64,000 nucleotides of DNA, taken from assembly GCF_900129095.1 (NCBI RefSeq), contig NZ_FQVA01000001.1, positions 310,001 through 374,000 of the forward strand. The letters run 5' to 3'. Position 1 is the first letter of the stretch. Each line of letters starts with the position of its first letter. The notes below the pieces were generated by a model. It made no database searches. It had not been told where the DNA came from and saw only the letters and a list, made by a program, of their open reading frames with translations. Positions 8,262 to 15,579 of the stretch are shown in pieces. The translations under genes and the position numbers were made by a program. Source of the DNA: Microbulbifer donghaiensis. GTDB lineage: Bacteria > Pseudomonadota > Gammaproteobacteria > Pseudomonadales > Cellvibrionaceae.

Positions 8262-9140
8262 TTGGAATTGCTGAATGACATGGCGCTGTTTGTAGAGGTT
8301 GCCAAAGCCATGAGCTTCCGCGGAGCGGCAGACGCGACGGGTATCCCCAATTCAACCGTGTCGAGGCGGATCAGCGGGCTGGAGAAGGCGATCGGGCTGC
8401 GGCTACTGAATCGGACAACGCGTAAAATCGAACTGACCGAGGCTGGCCAGCTGTACTACGAGAGCTGCAAGCGCATTGTCGAAGAGGCACGGCTGGCCCA
8501 CGAACAGCTCGGCGAGATGCTGGCGCAACCGACCGGTCTCCTGCGGGCCTCTCTGCCGGTGGACTTCGCGACCATATTCCTCGTGCCGCTGATTGTGGAA
8601 TTTGCCGGGCTCTACCCCGGTATCAACTTCGAATTCGACGTGACACCGCGCAAGATCGACCTGGTCAGTGAACGGTTCGATGTTGCCATCCGCATGGGTG
8701 AGCCGCCGGACTCAAACCTGATTGCGCGAAAACTTGCCAACCTGCCGGGTAAGCTCTATGCCTCGCCGGGTTACATCGAGCGCGCCGGTGAGCCCGCGCA
8801 CCCTTCCGACCTCGATCAGCATGAATGCATTGGTTTTCCGCAAAGTAGATTGTGGACCCTGCACAGCGACACCGAGACGATCGAAGTCGCTGTCGGCGGC
8901 CGCTTTGTGCTCAACAATGTAGGGATGACCCGGCGGCTGGCTACGCTCGATATGGGTGTAATTCTTGTACCGGAACAAATCGTCGCCGAGGATCTGGCCA
9001 GCGGTCGTTTGTGTCCCTTATTACCGCACTGGCGCGGCACCCCGGTTTCTGTCTACGCCCTCACCGAAACCCGGCTGCTGCCGGCAAAAACACAGCGTTT
9101 TATTGAGTTTTTGCGCGAACGCCTGGGGCAGATTGGGTGA
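8262..9140 (+). CDS. LysR-family transcriptional regulator
   Basis: 292 residues with a typical N-terminal helix-turn-helix (SFRGAADATGIPNSTVSRRISGLE) and substrate-binding domain. The close resemblance of LLNRTTRKIELTEAG to the AaeR/DmlR-like subgroup fits regulators of organic-acid or aldehyde stress genes. The start may be TTG 8262 (ELLNDMALF is typical of the subgroup) or ATG 8280. It is divergent from the Old Yellow Enzyme operon, its probable target. A diverged copy of the amidohydrolase 3' end follows directly. Confidence 0.92.
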   Translation: MELLNDMALFVEVAKAMSFRGAADATGIPNSTVSRRISGLEKAIGLRLLNRTTRKIELTEAGQLYYESCKRIVEEARLAHEQLGEMLAQPTGLLRASLPVDFATIFLVPLIVEFAGLYPGINFEFDVTPRKIDLVSERFDVAIRMGEPPDSNLIARKLANLPGKLYASPGYIERAGEPAHPSDLDQHECIGFPQSRLWTLHSDTETIEVAVGGRFVLNNVGMTRRLATLDMGVILVPEQIVAEDLASGRLCPLLPHWRGTPVSVYALTETRLLPAKTQRFIEFLRERLGQIG

Positions 9141-9183
9141 CGCGCTATCGACGGGTTTCTCTTAGGAAGCAGTGCTGCAGTCG

Positions 9184-9258
9184 GAGATAGATGTCTTGTC
9201 GAGTGACGTGGTGAACTTCGTTCGCGAATTGAACTTTAGTAAAGCCTCGGTTGATCGA
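9184..9258 (+). pseudogene. Remnant of an amidohydrolase C-terminus
   Basis: The translation EIDVLSSDVVNFVRELNFSKAS matches the C-terminus of the intact amidohydrolase (DIEVLSSDVVNYVRDSGFSEAS, ending at 5437). No upstream coding part, start or ribosome site is present, and the original stop TGA has become CGA. It is a gene fragment carried in the duplicated segment. Confidence 0.8.
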
Positions 9259-9408
9259 GGTCCTCACTGGCGGAGTAGTTAATGCCCGCGAAGCTCGCGG
9301 CAAAGCGGTAGATGAGCGAGGGTCTACCCCCTCCTCCATTAACTTCACTCGGGCGAAGAGAACCATCTAGCTTCATGATCCGGGATCAACGGACGGTCGT
9401 TACCGCCT

Positions 9409-9996
9409 TCATCCCAGCAGTCCCGGCATGATGACCTCTTGAATGATCTGGCTACCTTCAGGTGTGCTCCAGTCGCCAGCCAGTTCCGCAATGATTTGGT
9501 TGGTACCCGTCAGGACGACCCCGGCCTGCTCCATGCGTCGCAGCGCCATATCGTCAGCCATTTTGCTCGATGATCCGCCGGCGTCGGCGACTACCTGCAC
9601 ATCGTAGCCCTCGCCTTCCAGGGTCAATGCCGGGAAAACTGTGCCGACATCGTTAGTAGCGCCGGCAAGGATGAGCTTCTTGCGTCCAATGCTTTTGACG
9701 GACGCGGCAAAATTTTTGTCATCCATCGCGTTGACGACACCGACACGCTTGATGCGCGCAGCGAAAGCGTCCGGCAAGGTCGATTCAAGCTCACTGAGCA
9801 GCGAGCCCAGGCCCAGGTCCTCCATACTGGAGGTCAGGACGACAGGCATGTTCAAAGTACTTGCGGTTTGCGCGAGCATCAAAACATTGCGTTTCATTTC
9901 TTCAGGGGAAATGGATTTGATCCAGCCCATGGTGACAATCTGATGATCGATCAATAGTAGTGCGGCGTTGCTCGCGGTGAATCTCTCGAAAGGCAT
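9409..9996 (-). CDS. Isochorismatase-family paralogue lacking the catalytic Cys
   Basis: 195 residues, collinear and very similar to 5582-6169. Asp17 is kept (LLLIDHQI) but the nucleophile position reads TNDVGTVFP: residue 118 is Gly (codon GGC at 9643-9645) where the paralogue has Cys (TGT). The frame is otherwise intact, with a good AGGAGAA site before ATG 9996, so it is probably still expressed. Without the cysteine the family's hydrolase chemistry should be lost, leaving a binding or structural role, or early decay. Confidence 0.88.
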   Translation of the reverse strand: MPFERFTASNAALLLIDHQIVTMGWIKSISPEEMKRNVLMLAQTASTLNMPVVLTSSMEDLGLGSLLSELESTLPDAFAARIKRVGVVNAMDDKNFAASVKSIGRKKLILAGATNDVGTVFPALTLEGEGYDVQVVADAGGSSSKMADDMALRRMEQAGVVLTGTNQIIAELAGDWSTPEGSQIIQEVIMPGLLG

Positions 9997-10178
9997 CGCG
10001 ATTCTCCTGGATTCTAAAAGTTAGATTAGTCGTCACAGGGTGCTTCATTCGTAGATCGCTATCTTCAGCACTTGAGCCGGGTCAAGAGACTGCACAAGAT
10101 CCACAGCTGTAATCGTCCTCTACACTGTTCTTGAAGCCGCCAATCTATTTTTGGCGCTACTCGAGGAGATTTGCCTAA

Positions 10179-10988
10179 ATGATAGTTGTCCGCCCTGCCT
10201 GGGTACTGCTTTTCATATTGGTGGTTGCCGGAGCATTCGTTATTGCTCCCGCAAGCGCTCAGCCGCCGGACAAGACTCCTCAGTCGACAGCCGAAAAGAG
10301 TGAACCGGCGGTCGACCCGGACTCCGTCACTGCCCTTTCAAGAATGGGCAAATACCTCGCATCGTTGAAGACGCTCGCGTTCGATGCGGATATCTCTACG
10401 GATGTAGTGCTGGACAATCAGCAGAAGCTGTTGATTGGCGGTGTGGTGCGCTATCTGGCCGTGCACCCCGGCAAGTTGCGGGTGGAATTGGTGACCGACT
10501 CCATGAAGCGGCACTTCTTTCATAACGGCAGGAAATTCACGATGGTCGCGCCGGAGGAAGGCTATTTTGCGGAGCTGGAGGCTTCAATACCCACGCGAGA
10601 GTTCCTGGCCACCGCTGCCAGAGAGTATGGTGTGGAAATGCCTTTAGCAGATCTGGTCGAGTGGGGTCATGCGCAGGACTCGTGGAAAGACATTCGCGAA
10701 GGCTTTCTCGTCGGCAAACCCAAAGTGAATGGTGAGGAAACCGAACACTGGGCCTTCCGCAGCCCCGACCTGGACTGGGAAATCTGGATAAAGAGCGGTG
10801 ACAAACCGCTGCCATTGCGGATATCCACGGTGAATACGCGGGACCCGGCTAAGCCGCGCTTCGAGGCCACACTGAAATGGTCCGAGGCCAAGGTAGCGAA
10901 AGATGAGATGTTTACGCCCGCTCTGCCGAAAGAGACACAGCGTATTGAGTTCAAGAAAATAGCGCCGAAGAAGGAGGGCAAGCAATGA
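10179..10988 (+). CDS. DUF2092 family exported protein
   Basis: 269 residues with a signal peptide (about 1-28, cleavage near ASA-QPP) and a LolA/LppX-like single domain: VDPDSVTALSRMGKYLASLKTLAFDAD, then VRYLAVHPGKLRVEL, then WIKSGDKPLPLRI. This pattern is DUF2092, thought to be a periplasmic lipoprotein- or lipid-binding fold; the ligand is unknown. The ATG has GAGGAG 12 bp upstream. Its stop overlaps the next gene (ATGA), so the two are translationally coupled. In other bacteria DUF2092 genes often sit near sigma/anti-sigma pairs, as here. Confidence 0.83.
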   Translation: MIVVRPAWVLLFILVVAGAFVIAPASAQPPDKTPQSTAEKSEPAVDPDSVTALSRMGKYLASLKTLAFDADISTDVVLDNQQKLLIGGVVRYLAVHPGKLRVELVTDSMKRHFFHNGRKFTMVAPEEGYFAELEASIPTREFLATAAREYGVEMPLADLVEWGHAQDSWKDIREGFLVGKPKVNGEETEHWAFRSPDLDWEIWIKSGDKPLPLRISTVNTRDPAKPRFEATLKWSEAKVAKDEMFTPALPKETQRIEFKKIAPKKEGKQ

Positions 10989-11482
10989 TTGGCTATCGCA
11001 TTCGGTCAGTGCTTGGTTGCCGGAAAATTTTGCCGGGCTTACTCCTGTTCAGCGCCCTGCTCTCTTTGCTGGCAAGCCTGCCGGCTGGTGCACTGGGGAG
11101 GTTTGCCGGTGGCGGTGCGCACTTCAATATCGGCGGTCACTTCAATGCGATCAGGCCCATAGGCGGCGGTGGTTTCCGCCCGGACTTCCGTGGTGGGGAT
11201 TTCCAGCGGCGCTTCCCCAACGCGCACCCGTTCGAGAACCACCCTCTGCAGCCGTATCGACATCGCTATCCGCGCTACTGGCCCTATGCCGGCCCGGGTT
11301 ACTGGGCCGGTGCGGCAGCCGGCGCGGCCGCGGTGGCCGGCGCCTGGGTGTACAGCCTGCCGGCGGATTGCACGAGGGTTTCCGTTGGTGGGATCACTTA
11401 TGAGCACTGCGGGCCGGAATGGTACCGACCCCACTACACCGGCACGCAGATCGCCTATGAGGTGGTGGCGGCGCCGCGCTAG
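10985..11482 (+). CDS. Glycine-rich exported protein of unknown function
   Basis: 165 residues. A signal peptide (about 1-36, ending AGA) is followed by a Gly/His/Pro/Tyr-rich low-complexity stretch (GGGAHFNIGGHFN, then YRHRYPRYWPYAGPGYW). An alanine-glycine hydrophobic segment (GAAAGAAAVAGAWVY) comes next, and then a small C-terminal part with two cysteines (PADCTRVSVGGITYEHCG) that could form a disulfide. The latter motif is common at the end of small exported proteins paired with DUF2092. ATGA overlap with the upstream gene and AAGGAGG before the start show coupling. Function is not known. Confidence 0.75.
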   Translation: MIGYRIRSVLGCRKILPGLLLFSALLSLLASLPAGALGRFAGGGAHFNIGGHFNAIRPIGGGGFRPDFRGGDFQRRFPNAHPFENHPLQPYRHRYPRYWPYAGPGYWAGAAAGAAAVAGAWVYSLPADCTRVSVGGITYEHCGPEWYRPHYTGTQIAYEVVAAPR

Positions 11483-11509
11483 CGAGGCCGCCCGGCCGCG
11501 ACAGCGGGA

Positions 11510-11722
11510 TCACTTGTCGCGATTGTCGCTGTCTTCTGTTCTGTCGGCTGCGCCATGTGCATAGGAGCGGGCAATTTTTCGCAACGTTCCCAGATGCTTG
11601 CCAAAATTTCGACAACCACTGCACATCGCCAGGTGGAACTTCAGGCTCGTGCGCTCGGCAAGCGTCAGTTCCCGCTCTTGGGATTCAGAAAGCAGGCGGG
11701 TCACTTCACGGCAGTTTTTCAT
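11510..11722 (-). CDS. Zinc-finger (zf-HC2) anti-sigma factor
   Basis: 70 residues. The N-terminal half carries a zf-HC2 motif: Cys4 (MKNC), then HLAMCSGC (His-x3-Cys-x2-Cys), the zinc-binding core of anti-sigma factors. There is no membrane segment, so this is a soluble zinc-dependent anti-sigma factor of the ChrR/RsrA kind, perhaps redox- or metal-responsive. The ATG at 11722 follows GAGGAGG. It begins 6 bp after the ECF sigma gene it most likely restrains. Confidence 0.85.
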   Translation of the reverse strand: MKNCREVTRLLSESQERELTLAERTSLKFHLAMCSGCRNFGKHLGTLRKIARSYAHGAADRTEDSDNRDK

Positions 11723-11728
11723 TTCGCA

Positions 11729-12355
11729 TTAACCCTCCTCGCGCCCAAACCAGTTGTTCTCGAGACACTCCCGCAGTCTCAGGCGGGCCCGGTGCAATGT
11801 CACGTTCAGATTGCTGACCGTGATTTCTGCGGCCGCACAGATCTCGTGGCTTTCCAGTTCGATAAACTCGCGCATCATAAACACCTGCGCCTGGCGCGCG
11901 GGTAAATAGTTCAGGCAGGACTCGAAGACGCGCCAGAAATGTTTATCGTGAATGGCCGCCTCCGGGTCCTCCCAGTGCGCCGGCCGCTCATCTTTCAACC
12001 AATGTCCGCGCCGATCGAACAACTCATCGTGGTCGTGCCCCTCCCTGTCCGCGCCCAAGAGCTGATCTGCGTCCACGAAGCGCTGGCGCTGGCGCAGACT
12101 GTCGGCAATCTTGTTTTTCAGGATGGCGAACACCCAGGTCTTCAGCGCCGCACGTCCAGCAAAGGTGCGCACGTTCTTGATCGCACCCACCAATGCCTCC
12201 TGCACGGCGTCTTCCGCCAGCTGTGGGTCGCCGAGTTGCAGGCTGGCGAAGCGGTGCATCTGTTGTCGCAGTTCCTGCAGGAATTGCTCGTCGCTGAGGG
12301 GGGATCCTTCCAATCCGCTGGTGTGGCCGGCATTCGGGGCCGCATTTTCGCTCAA
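11729..12355 (-). CDS. ECF RNA polymerase sigma factor
   Basis: 208 residues. Region 2 (QMHRFASLQLGDPQLAEDAVQEALVGAIKN...ALKTWVFAILKNKIADSLRQR) and region 4 (LPARQAQVFMMREFIELESHEICAAAEITVSNLNVTLHRARLRL) are clear, with a charged linker between. I place the start at TTG 12355, which has GAGGAAAGG at ideal spacing; the frame continues open to 12508 but without a ribosome site. It forms an operon with the zf-HC2 anti-sigma gene. It is divergent from arsM and near the DUF2092 pair; either could be a target. Confidence 0.9.
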   Translation of the reverse strand: MSENAAPNAGHTSGLEGSPLSDEQFLQELRQQMHRFASLQLGDPQLAEDAVQEALVGAIKNVRTFAGRAALKTWVFAILKNKIADSLRQRQRFVDADQLLGADREGHDHDELFDRRGHWLKDERPAHWEDPEAAIHDKHFWRVFESCLNYLPARQAQVFMMREFIELESHEICAAAEITVSNLNVTLHRARLRLRECLENNWFGREEG

Positions 12356-12629
12356 TGCCCTTTCCTCGAAAATCACTGGGTCAGGCAATACTACCCGAAA
12401 TCGGCGCGTGCTCGCACGACGCGGAATCCGGCCTGTGACAGAACCGCCAGATTGCGCACTTTTGTACTTGGTCGGCGACAATGGCGTTTTTGTTACACAA
12501 CCCAACAAAACCGCTGTAAGAATCTCTCCCGCGTTGACGACAGATAGCCGGAATTGCGCTTGAATAGCCCCAGGGCCGCACCTACCCTGCGGCGACGCTG
12601 ATCAATACTCTGCTGAAGGAAAGCTACAG

Positions 12630-13670
12630 ATGCATGAAGCCGTACAGGACTACTACGGACGCCAACTCCAGGGTTCGGCTGACCTGAAAACCGACGCTTG
12701 CTGCGACGCCAGCGCCGTGCCCGAGTGGCTGAAGCCGCTGCTGGCCAGGATCCACCCGGAAGTGCTGTCGCGCTACTACGGTTGCGGCCTGGTATGCCCG
12801 CCGCTGCTGGAGGGCTGCCGCGTGCTGGATCTGGGCTGTGGCTCCGGGCGCGACGTCTATGCCCTCGCCCAGCTGGTCGGTCCGACCGGCTCTGTGGTGG
12901 GCGTGGACATGACTGCTGAACAGTTGGCGGTGGCAGAACAGCACCGCGACTACCACGCAGAGCAATTCGGCTTTGACAATGTGCGCTTCCTGCACGGCTA
13001 TATCGAACGGCTGGACGAGCTTGATCTGGAGCCCGGCGGTTTTGACGTGATTGTGTCTAACTGCGTGGTGAACCTGTCTACAGACAAGGAAGCTGTGCTG
13101 CGGGGAATACACCGGCTGCTGAAGGAAGGCGGCGAGTTTTATTTCTCCGATGTCTATGCCGATCGCCGCGTGCCGGAAGCATTGCGCACAGACCCGGTAC
13201 TCTATGGCGAGTGCCTGGGCGGCGCACTTTACTGGAACGACTTCCTGAACCTGGCGCGTTCCAGCGGTTTCATCGATGCACGCCTGGTCGAGGACCGGCC
13301 GCTGCAGATCACCAATCCGGAACTCCTGGAGCGCTGCGGAAACCTGCGTTTCTTCTCTGCCAGTTACCGCCTGTTCAAGCTCGCACAGCTGGAGAGCGAT
13401 TGCGAGGACTATGGGCAGGCGGTGGTTTACCGCGGCACTGTACCCAACAGCCCGCACCGATTTGTGCTGGACAAGCACCATCTTATCGAAACCGGCAGGG
13501 TCTTCCCGGTTTGTGGCAATACCTGGCGCATGCTGGCGGATACGCGCTTCGCCGAGCATTTCGATTTTATCGGCGATTTCGCCACGCACTACGGCCTGTT
13601 CGAAGGCTGTGGTGGGGGGCTGCCGTTCGACCGGGAAACGCGTGCCGAGACTGGCGCGCCATGTTGTTAA
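12630..13670 (+). CDS. arsM: Arsenite S-adenosylmethyltransferase
   Basis: 346 residues. The SAM-binding motif is VLDLGCGSGRDVYALAQLVG, and VDMTAEQL marks the ArsM family. Cysteines expected to bind As(III) are seen in YYGCGLVCP, SNCVVNLS and GECLGGAL, and the protein ends in a vicinal pair (CC). It methylates trivalent arsenic to mono-, di- and trimethyl forms. Its last 10 bp overlap the arsenate reductase gene, so reduction and methylation are coupled. No arsR or arsenite pump lies nearby; the divergent ECF sigma factor is a possible but unproven controller. Confidence 0.93.
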   Translation: MHEAVQDYYGRQLQGSADLKTDACCDASAVPEWLKPLLARIHPEVLSRYYGCGLVCPPLLEGCRVLDLGCGSGRDVYALAQLVGPTGSVVGVDMTAEQLAVAEQHRDYHAEQFGFDNVRFLHGYIERLDELDLEPGGFDVIVSNCVVNLSTDKEAVLRGIHRLLKEGGEFYFSDVYADRRVPEALRTDPVLYGECLGGALYWNDFLNLARSSGFIDARLVEDRPLQITNPELLERCGNLRFFSASYRLFKLAQLESDCEDYGQAVVYRGTVPNSPHRFVLDKHHLIETGRVFPVCGNTWRMLADTRFAEHFDFIGDFATHYGLFEGCGGGLPFDRETRAETGAPCC

Positions 13671-14209
13671 AAGTGGCCGATACAGATATCGAGGTGCCGC
13701 GCTGGAATATCCTGGTGCTGTGTACCGGCAATTCGGCCCGCAGCATTCTGGCGGAGGCCCTGTTCAGCCATTGTTCCGCCGGCTGGTTCAGGTGTTTCAG
13801 TGCCGGCAGTCAACCGACCGGCAAGGTGAACCCTTTCGCATTGCGGGAACTTGTTGCGCAAGGTATCGAGCCAGCCGGCTACCGCAGCAAGAGCTGGCAG
13901 GAGTTCACCGGTGGCGGCGCTCCACAGCTGGATGTGCTGTTGACGGTTTGCGATAGCGCGGCGGCGGAGGTTTGTCCGGCGTTCGCGGGCGACTACACGC
14001 ATGTGCACTGGGGGTTGCCGGACCCCGCGGCGGTGCCCGACGACGAGAAACCTGCGGCCTTCGCCCATTGTTTCGAGACGCTGAAGCAACGGTTCGATGC
14101 GCTGCTTCAACTGCCCCTGGCAGAATATACGAGGCAGGACCTGGCGCAGGCAATGCGGCAAATGGCGGGCGCTGACGTGCCTGCGTTGGCGCCAGAGGGC
14201 CTCGATTAG
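13661..14209 (+). CDS. arsC: Arsenate reductase, LMW-phosphatase type
   Basis: 182 residues. The P-loop LCTGNSARS places the nucleophile at Cys21 and Arg at 27, as in the low-molecular-weight phosphatase class of arsenate reductases. The redox cysteines lie in TVCDSAAAEVCP and the general-acid Asp in GLPDP. It reduces As(V) to As(III), giving the substrate for ArsM. The ATG at 13661 overlaps the end of arsM by 10 bp in another frame. A C-terminal extension of about 20 residues (MAGADVPALAPEGLD) is longer than usual. It converges with the YheT gene, overlapping by 4 bp. Confidence 0.9.
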   Translation: MLLKVADTDIEVPRWNILVLCTGNSARSILAEALFSHCSAGWFRCFSAGSQPTGKVNPFALRELVAQGIEPAGYRSKSWQEFTGGGAPQLDVLLTVCDSAAAEVCPAFAGDYTHVHWGLPDPAAVPDDEKPAAFAHCFETLKQRFDALLQLPLAEYTRQDLAQAMRQMAGADVPALAPEGLD

Positions 14210-15177
14210 CGTCCAGAGTCGAGAAACGCAGGAATACGGGTTTCCAGCCAGTAAGTCGGTCGCCACAGGGAACCACTGATAAAGCCGACGTGACCGCCCT
14301 TCTCGCTGATCTGTAACTGTACCTCAGAGCTGACCTCCGCCTTGGCCGGCAGCGCTGAAGGGCAGATAAACGGATCGTCTACCGCATTGATGATCATGGT
14401 CGGCACGCGGATATCCTTCAGCAGTGGCTTGCTGGACGCGCGAGTATAGTAGTCGTCGACATCGCGGAAGCCGTGCAGCGGGGCGGTAAAGGCGTCGTCG
14501 AAGTGACGGAAGTTGGCGAAATAAGCGCCGTCATCCAGGTCGGGCAATGCCGCAGCCAGGCACGGATCGCTGGCCTTATGCCGCAGGCTTCGTCTCAGGC
14601 AGGTCAGCAGGTGGCGCTGGTAGACGCGCGACAGGCCGCTATTGATACGCCGACTGCAGGCGTGCAGGTCGAGCGGTGCCGACACTGCAACCGCCGCCGC
14701 AAGCGGACTGTCCTGCCCGTCTTCACCCAGCATCTTCAGCAAGACATTGCCACCCAGCGAGTAGCCGACCGCCATCAGCGGTGTATTCGGGAACTGATTC
14801 CTGAATTCGCTCAGTAACCAGCGTGGATCCTCGCTGTCACCGCTGTGGTAGGCGCGCGGCAGCTTGTTCGGGATGCCGCCACAGCCGCGAAAGTGCATCA
14901 CGGCTACCTGGAAACCGCTTTTGAGCAGGTTTTCCATCAGGCCCTGGGCGTAGGGAGAGGCGACCGAACCTTCTAGGCCGTGCAAAACCAGCACCAGCGG
15001 CGCGGCCGGATCGTCCCGCAGCTGTCGAGGCGTGTGAACGGCGAGGCGATCGCCGTCTGGTGTCGCGTACCAGCGGCGATCGGTCTGAATCCAGGCTTCA
15101 GAGCGGTGAAAACGGGCAAACACCGTCTGCAGGTGGCAGTTGCCCAGACCTTTAGCGGGCGAGAACTTCTCGGTCAT
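14206..15177 (-). CDS. YheT-family alpha/beta hydrolase
   Basis: 323 residues, the usual YheT length. Signatures are the opening GNCHLQTVFAR, LVLVLHGLEGS (oxyanion region), FRGCGG, the nucleophile elbow GYSLGGNVLLK, the Asp loop NAVDDPFI and the His loop KGGHVGF. These are esterase-like hydrolases of unknown natural substrate. The ATG at 15177 precedes MTEKFSPAKG. It is convergent with arsC, with stop codons overlapping by 4 bp. Confidence 0.92.
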   Translation of the reverse strand: MTEKFSPAKGLGNCHLQTVFARFHRSEAWIQTDRRWYATPDGDRLAVHTPRQLRDDPAAPLVLVLHGLEGSVASPYAQGLMENLLKSGFQVAVMHFRGCGGIPNKLPRAYHSGDSEDPRWLLSEFRNQFPNTPLMAVGYSLGGNVLLKMLGEDGQDSPLAAAVAVSAPLDLHACSRRINSGLSRVYQRHLLTCLRRSLRHKASDPCLAAALPDLDDGAYFANFRHFDDAFTAPLHGFRDVDDYYTRASSKPLLKDIRVPTMIINAVDDPFICPSALPAKAEVSSEVQLQISEKGGHVGFISGSLWRPTYWLETRIPAFLDSGR

Positions 15178-15579
15178 ACATCGGATCCAGCTTACTCAGT
15201 GCGCACCTTAACGCTTTTCGCGGTGGAACCAAAGAAAGGGGCCTGTGACATCCACTGTCGGCGGCCACCTATGGATTTTAACTAGTCTGTGGGACTCAGC
15301 GGGTGAGCGAGTATAGTCTGGCGGGGAAAGTGTGATTTTTGGCGGTTATAGCAAGGGGGTTCTATTGGTCTTCTTCCGGAGGGCTTCTATCGACCTCGGT
15401 CCAGCTGTCCGACACGCGCATAAGTGCGGTTGTCGCCGCCACGCAGCAACAGATTGACTCGGGACGGCTTCAGAGATATCAAAGCCGCCCATAGATTCTA
15501 ACTTTGCTCGCGAAACTGGCTGGATCTACTGCTGGATTTGGCGGCAAAACTCCCGAAATTGGCGCGCAACTTTAAAGGT
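15178..15579. other. Intergenic region without a supported gene
   Basis: 402 bp between the YheT gene start (divergent promoter side) and the 3' end of the GH43-like gene. Short open stretches exist on both strands but none has a ribosome site or recognisable product. A weak inverted repeat (acggctt...aagccg, about 15459-15490) could end transcription from neither side convincingly. Confidence 0.5.

Larger units (their letters stand above)
9182..10009. repeat. Duplicated segment, copy B
   Basis: Homologue of 5361-6182. It contains the amidohydrolase tail remnant, the matching intergenic DNA and the second isochorismatase-family gene. Homology stops at the ribosome site upstream of that gene on the right and at about codon 25 from the amidohydrolase stop on the left. 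Confidence 0.85.

Noticed and set aside
12418..12440. Possible ECF promoter (tgtcaca ... cgtc) upstream of the sigma gene
   Set aside because: The two elements are only 12 bp apart, while ECF promoters of this kind need about 16-17 bp, so it is not a credible autoregulatory promoter.
12356..12508. Longer N-terminus for the ECF sigma factor
   Set aside because: The frame is open, but the extra 51 residues have no sigma-like sequence or ribosome site; TTG 12355 has an excellent one.
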